Assembly (NCBI GenBank): GCA_036274895.1
Contig: DASUEU010000039.1
Coordinates: 124,001-188,000, forward strand
Source: CALMKX01 sp036274895
GTDB taxonomy: Bacteria > Acidobacteriota > Thermoanaerobaculia > Multivoradales > SZUA-115
DNA length: 64,000 nt
Direction of reading: 5' to 3'
The translations under genes and the position numbers were made by a program. Shown here one piece after another: positions 19,037 to 28,124 of the stretch. How positions within the stretch are numbered: the stretch's first letter is position 1; every line of letters starts with the position of its first letter. The notes beneath the pieces are model-generated. The model did no database searches. It was not told the DNA's origin and saw only the letters and a program-made list of their open reading frames with translations.

Positions 19037-19102
19037 GGGATGAGGTTGCCTCGCAACGGAGGATAGGGGAACACCCTCCCATCGTCCAGGGCTCGGTTGG
19101 TG

Positions 19103-19108
19103 TATCCT
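19103..19108 (+). promoter_or_regulatory. Candidate -10 of the RING-H2 gene
   Basis: TATCCT preceded directly by TG, 59 bases before the start at 19168. Three tandem copies of a 9-base unit follow it in the leader. Confidence 0.35.
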
Positions 19109-19110
19109 CG

Positions 19111-19137
19111 CTCTCCCCGCTCTCCCCGCTCTCCCCG
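19111..19137 (+). repeat. Tandem repeat CTCTCCCCG x3
   Basis: Three perfect adjacent 9-base copies in the untranslated leader of the RING-H2 gene, between its candidate -10 and its ribosome site (AAGGAA at 19157). Such short tandem repeats can change copy number by slippage. Confidence 0.9.
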
Positions 19138-19167
19138 CGCAGGCTCAGATCGTCCGAAGGAACCGAG

Positions 19168-19803
19168 ATGATGTCACCCCTGCGCCCCGCACCCCGGCAC
19201 CCCGTCCAGGCCCCTCACGTCCGCGCCGCCGTCGCCCAGGTCGTGCAACGCAGTCCGCTGCCGGCCCGCCCGAAGCTGGCTCCCCACGTCCAGGCCGCCC
19301 AGTCCCGGGCCATGCAACCGAGGACCGCGCCCGCCGCTCGGACCGCCCCGGCGGCGCTTCCCCACCGGCCAGCGTCGCACCAGCCGGGCTCGACCGTTCA
19401 GCCCTTCGGCAACCTCGATCCCCTGGCGGCTTTCATGATCGGGACCCTGCTGTTCATGGGGCTGCTCTACGTCCTCTACCGCATCGTCAACGGCGGCCAG
19501 GTGCCCCTGCGGGCGTTGGGCGACGCCGAGATCGGCGCCGGTTCGGCCGCGCCCATGGGGGAGGCTTGCACCGTCTGCCTGGCGGCCTTTCAACGCGGCG
19601 ACGACGTCGTCGAGCTGCCCTGCAAGCACCGCTTCCACCGTGCCTGCATCCTCGAATGGGCCAAGAGGAAGAGCGTCTGCCCGAACTGCCGCGAGAGCTT
19701 CGGTTCCTTCTTCTCGGGGCCCCGGCGCGACCCTGACGACGACCCGGACGCGGAAGATCGGCGCGCGATGATCGCTGCGCGAGTGATGCTCCACAACGTC
19801 TGA
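19168..19803 (+). CDS. Membrane-anchored RING-H2 finger protein (E3 ligase-like)
   Basis: A 211-residue protein with a Pro/Ala-rich N-terminal region (1-80), one membrane segment (about 86-106) and a complete RING-H2 finger: C134, C137, C152, H154, H157, C160, C171 and C174, with spacing C-x2-C-x14-C-x-H-x2-H-x2-C-x10-C-x2-C. The residues that contact E2 enzymes in eukaryotic RNF/ATL ligases are also there: the hydrophobic CTVCLAAF, W164 and P172. An acidic tail (DPDDDPDAED) follows. This architecture is that of eukaryotic transmembrane RING ubiquitin ligases. No ubiquitin-like, E1 or E2 gene is in the window. Function in the bacterium is unknown. Confidence 0.88.
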   Translation: MMSPLRPAPRHPVQAPHVRAAVAQVVQRSPLPARPKLAPHVQAAQSRAMQPRTAPAARTAPAALPHRPASHQPGSTVQPFGNLDPLAAFMIGTLLFMGLLYVLYRIVNGGQVPLRALGDAEIGAGSAAPMGEACTVCLAAFQRGDDVVELPCKHRFHRACILEWAKRKSVCPNCRESFGSFFSGPRRDPDDDPDAEDRRAMIAARVMLHNV

Positions 19804-19822
19804 GGTCCAGCCGAGGCCCGGC

Positions 19823-19861
19823 TGGGGTGACGGCACCCGAGTTGGGGTGCTGGCACCCGAG
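19823..19861. repeat. Two tandem hairpin repeats after the RING gene
   Basis: Two 19-base copies (19823-19841 and 19843-19861) differing at two positions; each folds as GGGTG/CACCC. A run of five GGCC units follows near 19870. They may end or protect the RING transcript; no T-run follows, so a classical terminator is not shown. Confidence 0.6.
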
Positions 19862-20035
19862 GTCTCGACCGGCCGGCCGGCCGGCCACGGGTTCGCCTTC
19901 CTTCCGTAACTCCATTCACGTCAACGAGTTGGTGGGCTTCATGAGGCTGCCTGGCGCCGCTTCGCCACCGGGCACCGGCGTTGCGCTTGGTGCTCGGAGC
20001 CGGAATGGACCGGCACCAAGTGGAGAGCCCTCACC

Positions 20036-22459
20036 ATGTCCCTGCTCATCGATCGTCCCGTCCCATCCCACCCCCGTGTGCGCAACATGCGCCGACCTGG
20101 TCGTCTGTCGCAGTGCCCCTTGGCGCTGGGACTAGCGCTGCTCCTCAGCTTCGGAGTCACGGCCCGGCTGTCCGCGGACCACCGAGGCAGCTTCGGAAAC
20201 CACGACATCACCAGCAGTGCCTACGCTCTCTTGGGCTCCTCCGGCGGAAGCCCAGACCTTCCGCGCGACATCGCGGACGTCGACGGTGACGGCCGCGCCG
20301 ACTACTGCCGCTTCGTGACGAGGAACAAGCTGCGATGCTCGCTCGGCTCCCGTGCTGGGTTCAGCACCTTTCGAGACTCGCCCCGCATTGATCCGGGCCT
20401 CGCCGACATGCTGCAGACGTTTGCAGACGTCAACGCAGACGGCCGCGCCGACTACTGCCGCTTCGTAGGGGGTACTTCCCCATACCTCAAGTGTACCGTC
20501 GCCTATCCGACAGGCCAGTTCCTCGACATCCGTGAGTACAGTCATGGGCTCGACCCCGGCTACGCGGAGATGCCCCGCTTCATGGCTGATGTCAATGGTG
20601 ACGGAGGCGCCGACTACTGCCGGTTTGTGGGCGCTGATGACCAGCGCTTCCTCTCATGTGCCTTGGCCAAGCGATCCACGATCTGGTGGGCAGGTACCTT
20701 TGGCGACTACGACGTCAACAGTGCACCCGGCTTCAGCGGGCTGGATCCCGGCTATGCGGACATGCCCACTTTCATGGCCGATGTCACTGCCGATGGGCGT
20801 GCCGACTACTGTCGCTTCGTTGGCGAGGACAACGCTCGCTTTCTTTCCTGTGCCGTGGCAAGACCTGCTGCCGGCTTCGGAAACCACGACGTCATCAGTG
20901 CCGCGGGCTTCGATGGCCTGGACCCTGGTCGTGGAGACATGCCACGCTTCATGGCCGATGCCAACGGAGACGGACGTGCCGACTACTGCCGCTTCGTTGG
21001 TGAGGATCCGAGGACCTACTTCTCGTGCGCCCTTGCGACCCAGTCGGGCCGCTTCGGCAACTACGACCTCAACAGCAAGGCCGGAAGCCGCAGCTTCGAT
21101 CCCGGCACGGCCGATTGGCCGCGGTTGATGGTCGACGCGGATGGCGACAGCCGCTCCGACTATTGCCGGTTCGTCTACAAGAAGCACTGGATCTTCTCTG
21201 GTCAAGTGCTGTCGTGTGCCCGTGCACTGCCACCGCGCCGGCCAGCTGATGTCCCTGACTTCTCGGGCGTCATCGAGTCGGAAAAGATCGACAACATCGC
21301 GGGAGTGCGACGAGTGCTAGCGATCCTGTGGGATCCGCACCGCCCCGGCCACCCAGCTCCTCCAGTCAGCGAGATCGACCACTTACTCTTCGGCGCCGAC
21401 CCCAGCGTCCGTGACTGGTACCGCGAGAACTCGGGCGGCAAGATCAAGCTGGTCCGCGAGCGGGTACTCGGCTGGTACGACGCGGACAAGCCCGCCGATC
21501 ACTACTGGGACAACGCAGATCATAACGGGACCTATGGCGATGGCTGGACCGACGGTCACGTGGAGAAGTGGGCCGAAGCGATTCGCAGGGCCGATGCTGA
21601 CTTCGACTTCGCGGCGTACGACCTCAACGACAACAAAGAGCTCGAAGTCGATGAGCTGGGAGTTCTGATCGTCATCCCGCAGGATGGCCCGTTCGGGACC
21701 GTACGCGGGACCGCCGGCAGACAGGTGCCTCCAGAACCGCTCGTGGTGGATGGCGTCAAAGTACCCATGATCGCCGAGTGGTACACCGGGGACCCTGCAA
21801 ACCTGGGTGCGCCCGCCCACGAGCTGTCCCATCTCTTCATTGGGACTCCAGACCTCTACATGGAAGGACGGGCGTGGCCGTTCGCGGCTCACACCTACTC
21901 CATCATGGACAGCAGCTACACGACCACTCACTTCGATCCATTCGTCAAACTCAAGGCCGGTTGGCTGAACTACACCGTGGTAACGCCTGCTCTCGCGAGT
22001 GGAGGCTGCTGCGCCTTCCGCCTGAGAGACGTCCAGACAACGCGCGATGCGATCATCCTCTACGACCCGGATCGTGGCCCGGGTGAGTACTTCGTCCTCG
22101 AGAATCGATGGCGCGGGAGCTCGTACGACACCGGACGCAGCATGCGCGGTGAGGGCATCCCCATGGATGGCCTGGCAGTCTGGCACATCATCGAGGACCC
22201 GGGCCTTCTGCCGCTGTCAAACCCACCGATCGGTGCAGAAGGGGAGTGGGGGCGGCGCGGGATCCGCCTGGTGAGGGCCAACGGCGGCGTCCCCGAGGAT
22301 GATGACCAGGCTCTCTTCGATGACGAGGGGATGCTTCTCGGAGACGACACCTCTCCCGCCAGCTTGCGGTGGATCGATGGCTCACGAACGGGCTTCGAGA
22401 TCGAAGTGCTATCGGCTGCGGGTCCAACGATGGAAATCGCAGTCCGCGTACCCTGGTGA
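20036..22459 (+). CDS. Secreted M6-like metalloprotease with six Cys/Asp-rich repeats
   Basis: An 807-residue exported protein. A signal peptide (about residues 28-47) is followed by six repeats of 50-65 residues (about 51-399), each with a calcium-type loop and block D-x-N/D-x-DGRADYCRFV and a second cysteine (LSCAL), apparently tied by one disulfide per repeat; they resemble VCBS/FG-GAP blades. The C-terminal half has the zinc motif HELSHLFIGTPDLY (H595, E596, H599), which fits immune-inhibitor-A-like M6 peptidases. Base composition is visibly less GC-rich than the neighbours, hinting at transfer. A second ATG at 20087 would place the signal peptide nearer the start. Confidence 0.8.
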   Translation: MSLLIDRPVPSHPRVRNMRRPGRLSQCPLALGLALLLSFGVTARLSADHRGSFGNHDITSSAYALLGSSGGSPDLPRDIADVDGDGRADYCRFVTRNKLRCSLGSRAGFSTFRDSPRIDPGLADMLQTFADVNADGRADYCRFVGGTSPYLKCTVAYPTGQFLDIREYSHGLDPGYAEMPRFMADVNGDGGADYCRFVGADDQRFLSCALAKRSTIWWAGTFGDYDVNSAPGFSGLDPGYADMPTFMADVTADGRADYCRFVGEDNARFLSCAVARPAAGFGNHDVISAAGFDGLDPGRGDMPRFMADANGDGRADYCRFVGEDPRTYFSCALATQSGRFGNYDLNSKAGSRSFDPGTADWPRLMVDADGDSRSDYCRFVYKKHWIFSGQVLSCARALPPRRPADVPDFSGVIESEKIDNIAGVRRVLAILWDPHRPGHPAPPVSEIDHLLFGADPSVRDWYRENSGGKIKLVRERVLGWYDADKPADHYWDNADHNGTYGDGWTDGHVEKWAEAIRRADADFDFAAYDLNDNKELEVDELGVLIVIPQDGPFGTVRGTAGRQVPPEPLVVDGVKVPMIAEWYTGDPANLGAPAHELSHLFIGTPDLYMEGRAWPFAAHTYSIMDSSYTTTHFDPFVKLKAGWLNYTVVTPALASGGCCAFRLRDVQTTRDAIILYDPDRGPGEYFVLENRWRGSSYDTGRSMRGEGIPMDGLAVWHIIEDPGLLPLSNPPIGAEGEWGRRGIRLVRANGGVPEDDDQALFDDEGMLLGDDTSPASLRWIDGSRTGFEIEVLSAAGPTMEIAVRVPW
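20186..21232 (+). repeat. Six tandem coding repeats of the protease N-terminal region
   Basis: Six units of roughly 160-190 bases encode the repeats described for the protease gene. The DNA as well as the protein is similar between units (gccgactactgccgcttcgt recurs with few changes), so the array grew by duplication inside the gene. Confidence 0.75.
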
Positions 22460-22510
22460 CGAACGAGGTGACGGGCGGCAGAGGCCAATGTGAGCTCTGC
22501 CGCCCCCTCC

Positions 22511-25081
22511 TCACTGATACGTCACCACCAACCGAGGCTGATTCGGGCCAAAGGATGCCTCCCCGGAGTAGAAGCCGACGTAGTCATCGCCGCGGTCGTC
22601 GTTGTCGTCGAGGGTGAAGGCGATGCGGACCTGGGTGCGGCCGGTCTTGTTGACGGCCGCCACGCCCGCGGCGTTCAAGGTGCACTGGGAGATCTGGCCG
22701 CTGGCCGTGACCGGGCTCAGGGTGCACGCGGCGAGGGCCGAAGCCGCGGCCTGGAAGTCACCGATCTCGAGCGCCGGGTTGCCCCCGAAGGCACCGCTCA
22801 CCACGTCCGCTCTGAGGCTGCCGTGAGTATCGAACGGGTTGGTGCCCGCCAGCGCGCCGCGAACCAGCTCCAGCGTCACGTCTTGCACGGTGGCACCGTC
22901 CGGGATCGCCGACGTGTCGAAGGAGAGAATACCTTTCCATTGGCGGTCGCTCTTGTCGTCACCGGCGCGCACGGCGAACCCCACCGATTCCGTGGCAGCG
23001 AGCGCGCCGCCCTCGTTCGAGGTCTCGCTCGACTCTCGCACCCAGCCGTCCTCGGCAGCGATCGAAGTCAGCGTCAGCGTCACCGGATCGTTGTTGCAGC
23101 CCGCAGTATCGAAGGTGAGACAGGTGGCCGCGCAGCCCAGAGTGCCGCCGTTCCAGCCCTGGCTCTGACAGGTCTGGCCGCCCAGGTTGCCGCCGTCGCA
23201 GACCTCGGGCGGATCGATCACCCCGTTGCCGCAGCTGGGGCCGCTGGCCGAGAAATCAACGATGGCGAAGCCGATGTTCTCGCGCTGCGGCTCCGTGGAG
23301 GAGCCCGGAAAGAAATGGCGGCTGTCCGTCCAGGCGAGGTAAGCCTTGCCCGCCACCACGTCGAGGCCGAGGTACTCGCCGTACTGCAGGGCACCGATGT
23401 TGGGGTTGTCGGCGTAGCTCTCGTTCGACCAGGAGATCCCGCTGTTGTTGAACTCGGGGGAGGGCTGCGTCACCTGGACGTTGGGCTCGAAGCTGACCCC
23501 GCAGTCGGTCGAGCGGGCGACGAACACGTCGACCTGCTGGTTTTCGGTGTCGTGGCGCGCGTCGTACCAGGCCACGAAGACGTGGCCGGTGGCGGCGTCC
23601 ACCTGGGCGAAGGGGTGGAACTGCGCTCTGCCGGTGACGCCGGCATCGTTCACCCGCACGGGGGCGGACCAGCTGGTGCCGCCGTTGGTCGAGCGGATGA
23701 GCCAGACGTCGTTGTCATTGACGTTGCCGCCGGCCGGATAGTCGCCGAGGGTGACGTAGAGGTTGCCGTCACAGGCCCCTCCCGAGTTGTCCACGGCAAT
23801 GGCGCCCAGGGGGAAGATGCAGCGGCTGTCCATCGCCGCCGGGCAGTTGGCCCCGGAGAAGCCGACCAGGTTCGAGTCGTGTACCAGAACCGCGGCCGAC
23901 CAGCTCGCACCGCCGTTGGTCGAGCGAGTGGCGTAGGTCTTCTCGTCCGAGCAGGTGCTCTGGCCGCAGGACATGGAGTCGAAGATCAGGTGCAGCGTGC
24001 CATTGTCCTCGACCGCCATCTCACAGCCCAGATCCTCCGAGTTGCCGGCGGCGGCGGGAACGTCCACCTCGGTCCAGCTGGCGCCGTTGTTGCTCGAGTA
24101 GGCCATCTTGGTGTTGTTGTTGCGGTGCCAGCAGGTGTAGTGACGGCCGTAGAACGGGCTCGTGGGGTGAGTGTCCACGGCGTAGAAGTTCTTGTCCTCG
24201 ATCACATTGCGCAGCTCCCAGCTGTTCTTGATCACGCCCTGGCCGTTCCAGCTGGCGCCGCCGTCGGTCGAACGGGCCACCACCATCGCGGTGGTGACGC
24301 CGAGGCCCTCCGAACAGATCAACATGTAGTTGAGGAAAACCTCGTTGGCGTCGTTCCAGGAAAGGGCCGGATCCGAGCCCCAGATGTAGCCGAGCGTACA
24401 GACGAGGCCGAAGCCGCTGTCCGTGGGAGGGCAGGTGTAGCCCCAGGTGGCGCCCCCGTCGTTTGAGAAGTAGACGGCGAGAATACCCTCCTCGCAGCTG
24501 CCGCCCATGGTGTCCGTGCTGTTGGCGGCGGCCACGATCTGGTTGGGGTTGTTCGGGTTCACCGCCACCTGGACCTCGCCCTGGAACCAGAGGGGGGCCG
24601 GGTTGGAGGTCGAGGCCAGGTTGTGGTTGGCGCCGACCGAGGCGCGCAGCCCGAGCTCGACCTCACTGCCGGTGTCAGCCGGCCAGCCCGAGAGCGCAGC
24701 CTCGACCCGCGCGTCGCCGTAAAGGCGGCGCGCTTGCTCGGGGTGGAGCTGAATCCACCGTGCGTGCAGCTCGTGGACGAACCCCGGGATCATGATCTCG
24801 TAGCGCCGGGCCTGCTGGTCGATCTCGAGGACCTCGAGGGGCGAGATGGGCAGGGAGGTCAGCCAGCGATCTCGCGCCGCGGGGGACAGCCGCCCGCCCC
24901 GCAACGCCAGCAGGCGTGGGTCTTTCTGCAAGGCGTCGTAGAGGGGCCGGAGAATCGCTCGCCGCTCGGTCGGGCTGAGCGGCGCGGGGGAAGCGGGCTC
25001 GGCGGCGAGGGGACCGGTGCCGAAGGCGAGGACGGTGACCCCCATGAGCAGCAGCGCATGGCAGCGGCGGAGATGCGGCAT
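22511..25081 (-). CDS. Secreted BNR/sialidase-fold repeat protein
   Basis: An 856-residue exported protein: signal peptide (residues 1-27), a helical pre-domain to about residue 130, then a beta-propeller with at least six Asp-box motifs (SNDGGATWG, STDGGASWN, STNGGASWS, STNGGTSWS and variants). A cysteine-rich DUF4215-like segment follows (CGNGVIDPPEVCDGG), then a C-terminal jelly-roll-like domain (DNRLRE type). The catalytic residues of true sialidases are not evident, so glycan binding or an extracellular structural role is as likely as sialidase activity. A GAGGAGG site precedes the ATG. Convergent with the M6 protease gene. Confidence 0.78.
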   Translation of the reverse strand: MPHLRRCHALLLMGVTVLAFGTGPLAAEPASPAPLSPTERRAILRPLYDALQKDPRLLALRGGRLSPAARDRWLTSLPISPLEVLEIDQQARRYEIMIPGFVHELHARWIQLHPEQARRLYGDARVEAALSGWPADTGSEVELGLRASVGANHNLASTSNPAPLWFQGEVQVAVNPNNPNQIVAAANSTDTMGGSCEEGILAVYFSNDGGATWGYTCPPTDSGFGLVCTLGYIWGSDPALSWNDANEVFLNYMLICSEGLGVTTAMVVARSTDGGASWNGQGVIKNSWELRNVIEDKNFYAVDTHPTSPFYGRHYTCWHRNNNTKMAYSSNNGASWTEVDVPAAAGNSEDLGCEMAVEDNGTLHLIFDSMSCGQSTCSDEKTYATRSTNGGASWSAAVLVHDSNLVGFSGANCPAAMDSRCIFPLGAIAVDNSGGACDGNLYVTLGDYPAGGNVNDNDVWLIRSTNGGTSWSAPVRVNDAGVTGRAQFHPFAQVDAATGHVFVAWYDARHDTENQQVDVFVARSTDCGVSFEPNVQVTQPSPEFNNSGISWSNESYADNPNIGALQYGEYLGLDVVAGKAYLAWTDSRHFFPGSSTEPQRENIGFAIVDFSASGPSCGNGVIDPPEVCDGGNLGGQTCQSQGWNGGTLGCAATCLTFDTAGCNNDPVTLTLTSIAAEDGWVRESSETSNEGGALAATESVGFAVRAGDDKSDRQWKGILSFDTSAIPDGATVQDVTLELVRGALAGTNPFDTHGSLRADVVSGAFGGNPALEIGDFQAAASALAACTLSPVTASGQISQCTLNAAGVAAVNKTGRTQVRIAFTLDDNDDRGDDYVGFYSGEASFGPNQPRLVVTYQ

Positions 25082-25176
25082 GGCGAGCCTCCTCTTCGAG
25101 CGATTGTCTCTTCAGAAGTGGTCCCACCGCCGAGAAAGAGGACAGGCCCGCCCGCGTGCGGAAAGCTCCCGCGAGC

Positions 25177-26319
25177 TCAGGGAGAGATCTCGAGCCCTGC
25201 TCGATCCTCGATGCGCCCGCTCAAGCCCCAGCCGCCGAAGACCTCGGAGACCACCAGCACGAGGTCGTTGTCACCCTTCTCGAGGGGCAAGTAGAGGGCC
25301 TCCTGCCCGAGCTGGAGGAGGCCGTCCCGGCGGGGGAAGTTGAAGCTGTAGCTCTGATCCCCCGTGTAGAGGAGCCGTCCATTGAGGAAGACGCTCACCT
25401 CGTCGCTGGCGGCGAAGTCGAAGCGGCGCACACCGGCCTGGGCGGCCCGCAGGGTGATCGCGGCGGCTGTGGCCACGCGACCGGCCTTCGGAGGCAGCGT
25501 CACGTGGCGGGCGAGCACCACCTGGGCCGATGGCTCGGCGGCCACTGTGGCCCAGGCTTGCCGGGGCGGCAGGTCGGTGGGGATCGCGAGCACGGGCCCC
25601 TCGGCGGGTACGAAGGCCGGCGAGACCTTCCAGCGCTGGACCGCGCCGGCCAGGGGAACCTCGGGCTCCTGCTTGGCCTTCGCGAAGTCGAAGCCCACCA
25701 CGCCGGGCTTGACCACGACGTTGGTGAAGCGCACCGGCGGCTCGGGCACGACCTCGCCGGGCGGCAAGAAACCGCGCAAGGCGAAATAGCCCGCCCGCGC
25801 CGGCCGCGCCAGCCGAGGCAGTAGCACTGGCTCGGCAGCATCGCCCAGGAAGAGGGCCGCGCGCTGGCCCTCGAGCACCAGCCGCACGTGCAGCCAGGTG
25901 TCCGGCGCCAGCTCCACGGCGGCCGTGCTCTCCGGCCCGTGGTAGAGCTGCCAGTTGCCCGCCCGCTGGTAGACCGGGTTGTACTGGAGGGAGTCCGGCA
26001 GACGCGTCTTGTGGGGGCGAAAGTAGATCTCCTCGTACTCGGAGTCGGACTCCATGCGGAACTGCAGGTAGGCGAAGGAGCGTCGCCCCGTGACCTTCAT
26101 GTCGAATTCGATGGTGCCGTCCTCGAGGGCCACGTCCCGGCGATAGGCGAAGCCGGAGCGCAGGGCGAGGACGGCACGGCCTTCGGTGGTCTCGAGCTTG
26201 GCGCCCTCCCCCTTGAGCTCCCAGCCCGGGGCGGCGAGGTCGAATGCCTGGGGGTGAGCCGTGGCGGGCACGAGCAGCAGGATCGCGGTCGACAGCAGGT
26301 GAGTCCAGTTCCTTGGCAT
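25177..26319 (-). CDS. Exported concanavalin-A-like (DUF1080-type) protein
   Basis: A 380-residue protein with a signal peptide (LLSTAILLLVPATAHPQA). The first half has the lectin/glucanase-like jelly roll seen in DUF1080 and LamG-type domains (TIEFDMKVTGRRSFAYLQFRM written across two strands, then WLHVRLVLEGQRAALFL). The second half carries VSVFLNGRLLYTGDQSY and DNDLVLVVSEVFGGWGL, a galactose-binding-like sandwich also common in glycosidase accessory domains. No catalytic motif seen. ATG at 26319 is preferred for its GAGGAG site and signal peptide. Confidence 0.7.
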   Translation of the reverse strand: MPRNWTHLLSTAILLLVPATAHPQAFDLAAPGWELKGEGAKLETTEGRAVLALRSGFAYRRDVALEDGTIEFDMKVTGRRSFAYLQFRMESDSEYEEIYFRPHKTRLPDSLQYNPVYQRAGNWQLYHGPESTAAVELAPDTWLHVRLVLEGQRAALFLGDAAEPVLLPRLARPARAGYFALRGFLPPGEVVPEPPVRFTNVVVKPGVVGFDFAKAKQEPEVPLAGAVQRWKVSPAFVPAEGPVLAIPTDLPPRQAWATVAAEPSAQVVLARHVTLPPKAGRVATAAAITLRAAQAGVRRFDFAASDEVSVFLNGRLLYTGDQSYSFNFPRRDGLLQLGQEALYLPLEKGDNDLVLVVSEVFGGWGLSGRIEDRAGLEISP

Positions 26320-26445
26320 CAGGTCTCCTCGTCGCGGGGTCGCCGGAGCCAGGACCAACGGCCCCAATCCGCTCCGAGAGGAACGGCTGGGGCGAGGAGA
26401 GGTTTCAAGCCGGGGCCAGTGCGACCCCAGCCTCGCTCTCGGTCT

Positions 26446-26454
26446 TGCTACCAT
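26446..26454 (+). promoter_or_regulatory. Extended -10 promoter of the exported TPR gene
   Basis: TGC-TACCAT, 38 bases before the ATG at 26493, in the divergent gap with the DUF1080-type gene. Confidence 0.4.
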
Positions 26455-26492
26455 CGAGGCCGCTGCACCACCCGGTTCACAGGAGCCCTGAC

Positions 26493-28124
26493 ATGACAAA
26501 GAGCCGCTGCTTGCTGATCGCCTGCCTCACCCTCCTCCTCGCCTGCCCCACCTTCAGCCAGGACGCCCGCCTGGGGCGGGTGGAAATGGCGAACTCGGGT
26601 GCGCCGGCAGCGCAGGAGCCCTTCCTCGCCGGGCTCGCGGCCCTGCACAGCTTCTTCTATGACGAGGCGGCGGACCTCTTTCGCGAGGCCCAGCGGCGCG
26701 ATCCGGGCTTCGCCCTCGCCTACTGGGGCGAGGCGATGACCCACAACCACCCGATCTGGCAGGAGGTGGAGCTCGAGGCGGGCCGGGAGGCCCTGGCCAA
26801 GCTCGCCCCCACCGCCGCCGAACGCTCCGCCAAGGCCCCCACCGAGCGCGAGAAGCTCTACCTGGCGGCGACTGAGGCCCTCTTCGGCGAGGGGGAGAAG
26901 GACGCGCGGGACGAGGCCTACCGGGCGGCGATGGAGCGGATCTGGCGCGGCTTCCCGGGCGACCGCGAGGCCGCCGCCTTCTACGCCCTGGCCCTGCAGG
27001 GACTCCAGCGCCCGGGGAAGATGGACTTCCGCCGCCAGATGGAGTCCGCGGCGATCCTGGAGCCGGTCTTCGCCGCCAACCCCCTCCATCCAGGCGCCGC
27101 CCACTACCTGATCCACGCCTACGACGACCCCACCCACGCCCCCTTGGGCCTGCGGGCGGCGCGGGTCTACGCCGAGATCGCCCCGGCCGCCCACCACGCC
27201 CTGCACATGCCCTCGCACATCTTCGTCCAGCTCGGCATGTGGCCCGAGGCGGCGGCCTCGAACCGCGCCGCCTACGACGCCTCGGTGGCCTGGGTGGCCC
27301 GGCGCGGCCACTCCCTCGCCAAGCGGGACTTCCACAGCCTGACCTGGCTGCACTACACCCTGCTCCAACTCGGCCGCCGCCAGGAAGCGGCCGCCCTCTT
27401 CGAGGTTGCCAAGGAGGCCGCCGGCCAGGCACGGGCCGACCAGGCCCTCATCGCCATGGGCGTGCGCCACGCGGTGGAGACCGGCGAGTCGCTGCTGAGC
27501 GAGATCTCGCCCTCACTGGCGGAGGAGGGAGGGGGCCATGCCGCCTGTGCGACCCCGGCCGGGGGCTATCGGGACCCCAGCCAGGGCGCTGCCTTCGCCC
27601 GGGGCCTGCTAGCGGTCCGGGACGGCCGACGCGAAGCGGCCGAGGCCGCCCGCGCCGAGCTCGAGGTCGCGGCGGCGGGCGCCGACGGCCAGACGGCGAA
27701 GCTTCTCCAGGTCCTGGAGCGTGAGCTCGCGGGTCTGATCTCGCTCGCCGAGAAGCACACCGAGGAGGGCCTGGCCCGGCTCGCGGAAGCGGCCACCCTG
27801 GAGGCGAAGCTGGACTTTCCCTCCGGCCCGCCGGAGCCGGTCAAGCCGGCCCACGAGCTCTACGGGGAGGCGCTGCTCGCCGCCGGCCGCCCGGCCGAGG
27901 CCCGCCGGGAGCTGGAGCAGGCCCTCGCCCGCACCCCCGGCCGGCCGGCCGCCCTGCTCGCCCTGGCCCGGGCCGCTCACGCCGAGGGCGACACGGCCAC
28001 CGCCCGCCGGCTCTACGCCCGCCTCGCCGAGATCTGGCGGGGCGCCGACGCCGGCCTGCCCGAGGTGGCCGAGGCCCGCGCCGGTGGCGCGGTGGGGGCG
28101 ACGCAGGCGTCGCACTCCCCCTGA
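26493..28124 (+). CDS. Exported tetratricopeptide-repeat protein
   Basis: A 543-residue protein with an N-terminal export signal (LLIACLTLLLACPTFSQ), possibly a lipoprotein (LLAC). TPR-like helix pairs cover residues about 45-90 (FYDEAADLFREAQRRDPGFALAYW written in two helices), 200-330 and 450-530. Histidine-rich stretches (MTHNHPIW, HHALHMPSHIF) stand out and could bind metal. AGGAG lies seven bases before the ATG. The last codons derive from a REP palindrome, and the stop overlaps the start of the pseudouridine synthase gene. Confidence 0.78.
   Translation: MTKSRCLLIACLTLLLACPTFSQDARLGRVEMANSGAPAAQEPFLAGLAALHSFFYDEAADLFREAQRRDPGFALAYWGEAMTHNHPIWQEVELEAGREALAKLAPTAAERSAKAPTEREKLYLAATEALFGEGEKDARDEAYRAAMERIWRGFPGDREAAAFYALALQGLQRPGKMDFRRQMESAAILEPVFAANPLHPGAAHYLIHAYDDPTHAPLGLRAARVYAEIAPAAHHALHMPSHIFVQLGMWPEAAASNRAAYDASVAWVARRGHSLAKRDFHSLTWLHYTLLQLGRRQEAAALFEVAKEAAGQARADQALIAMGVRHAVETGESLLSEISPSLAEEGGGHAACATPAGGYRDPSQGAAFARGLLAVRDGRREAAEAARAELEVAAAGADGQTAKLLQVLERELAGLISLAEKHTEEGLARLAEAATLEAKLDFPSGPPEPVKPAHELYGEALLAAGRPAEARRELEQALARTPGRPAALLALARAAHAEGDTATARRLYARLAEIWRGADAGLPEVAEARAGGAVGATQASHSP
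28092..28120. repeat. REP palindrome at the end of the TPR gene
   Basis: A gtgggggc head and a gcgacgc/gcgtcgc stem around a single A, a variant of the GTAGGGGC family. It is within the coding sequence just before the stop. Confidence 0.6.
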
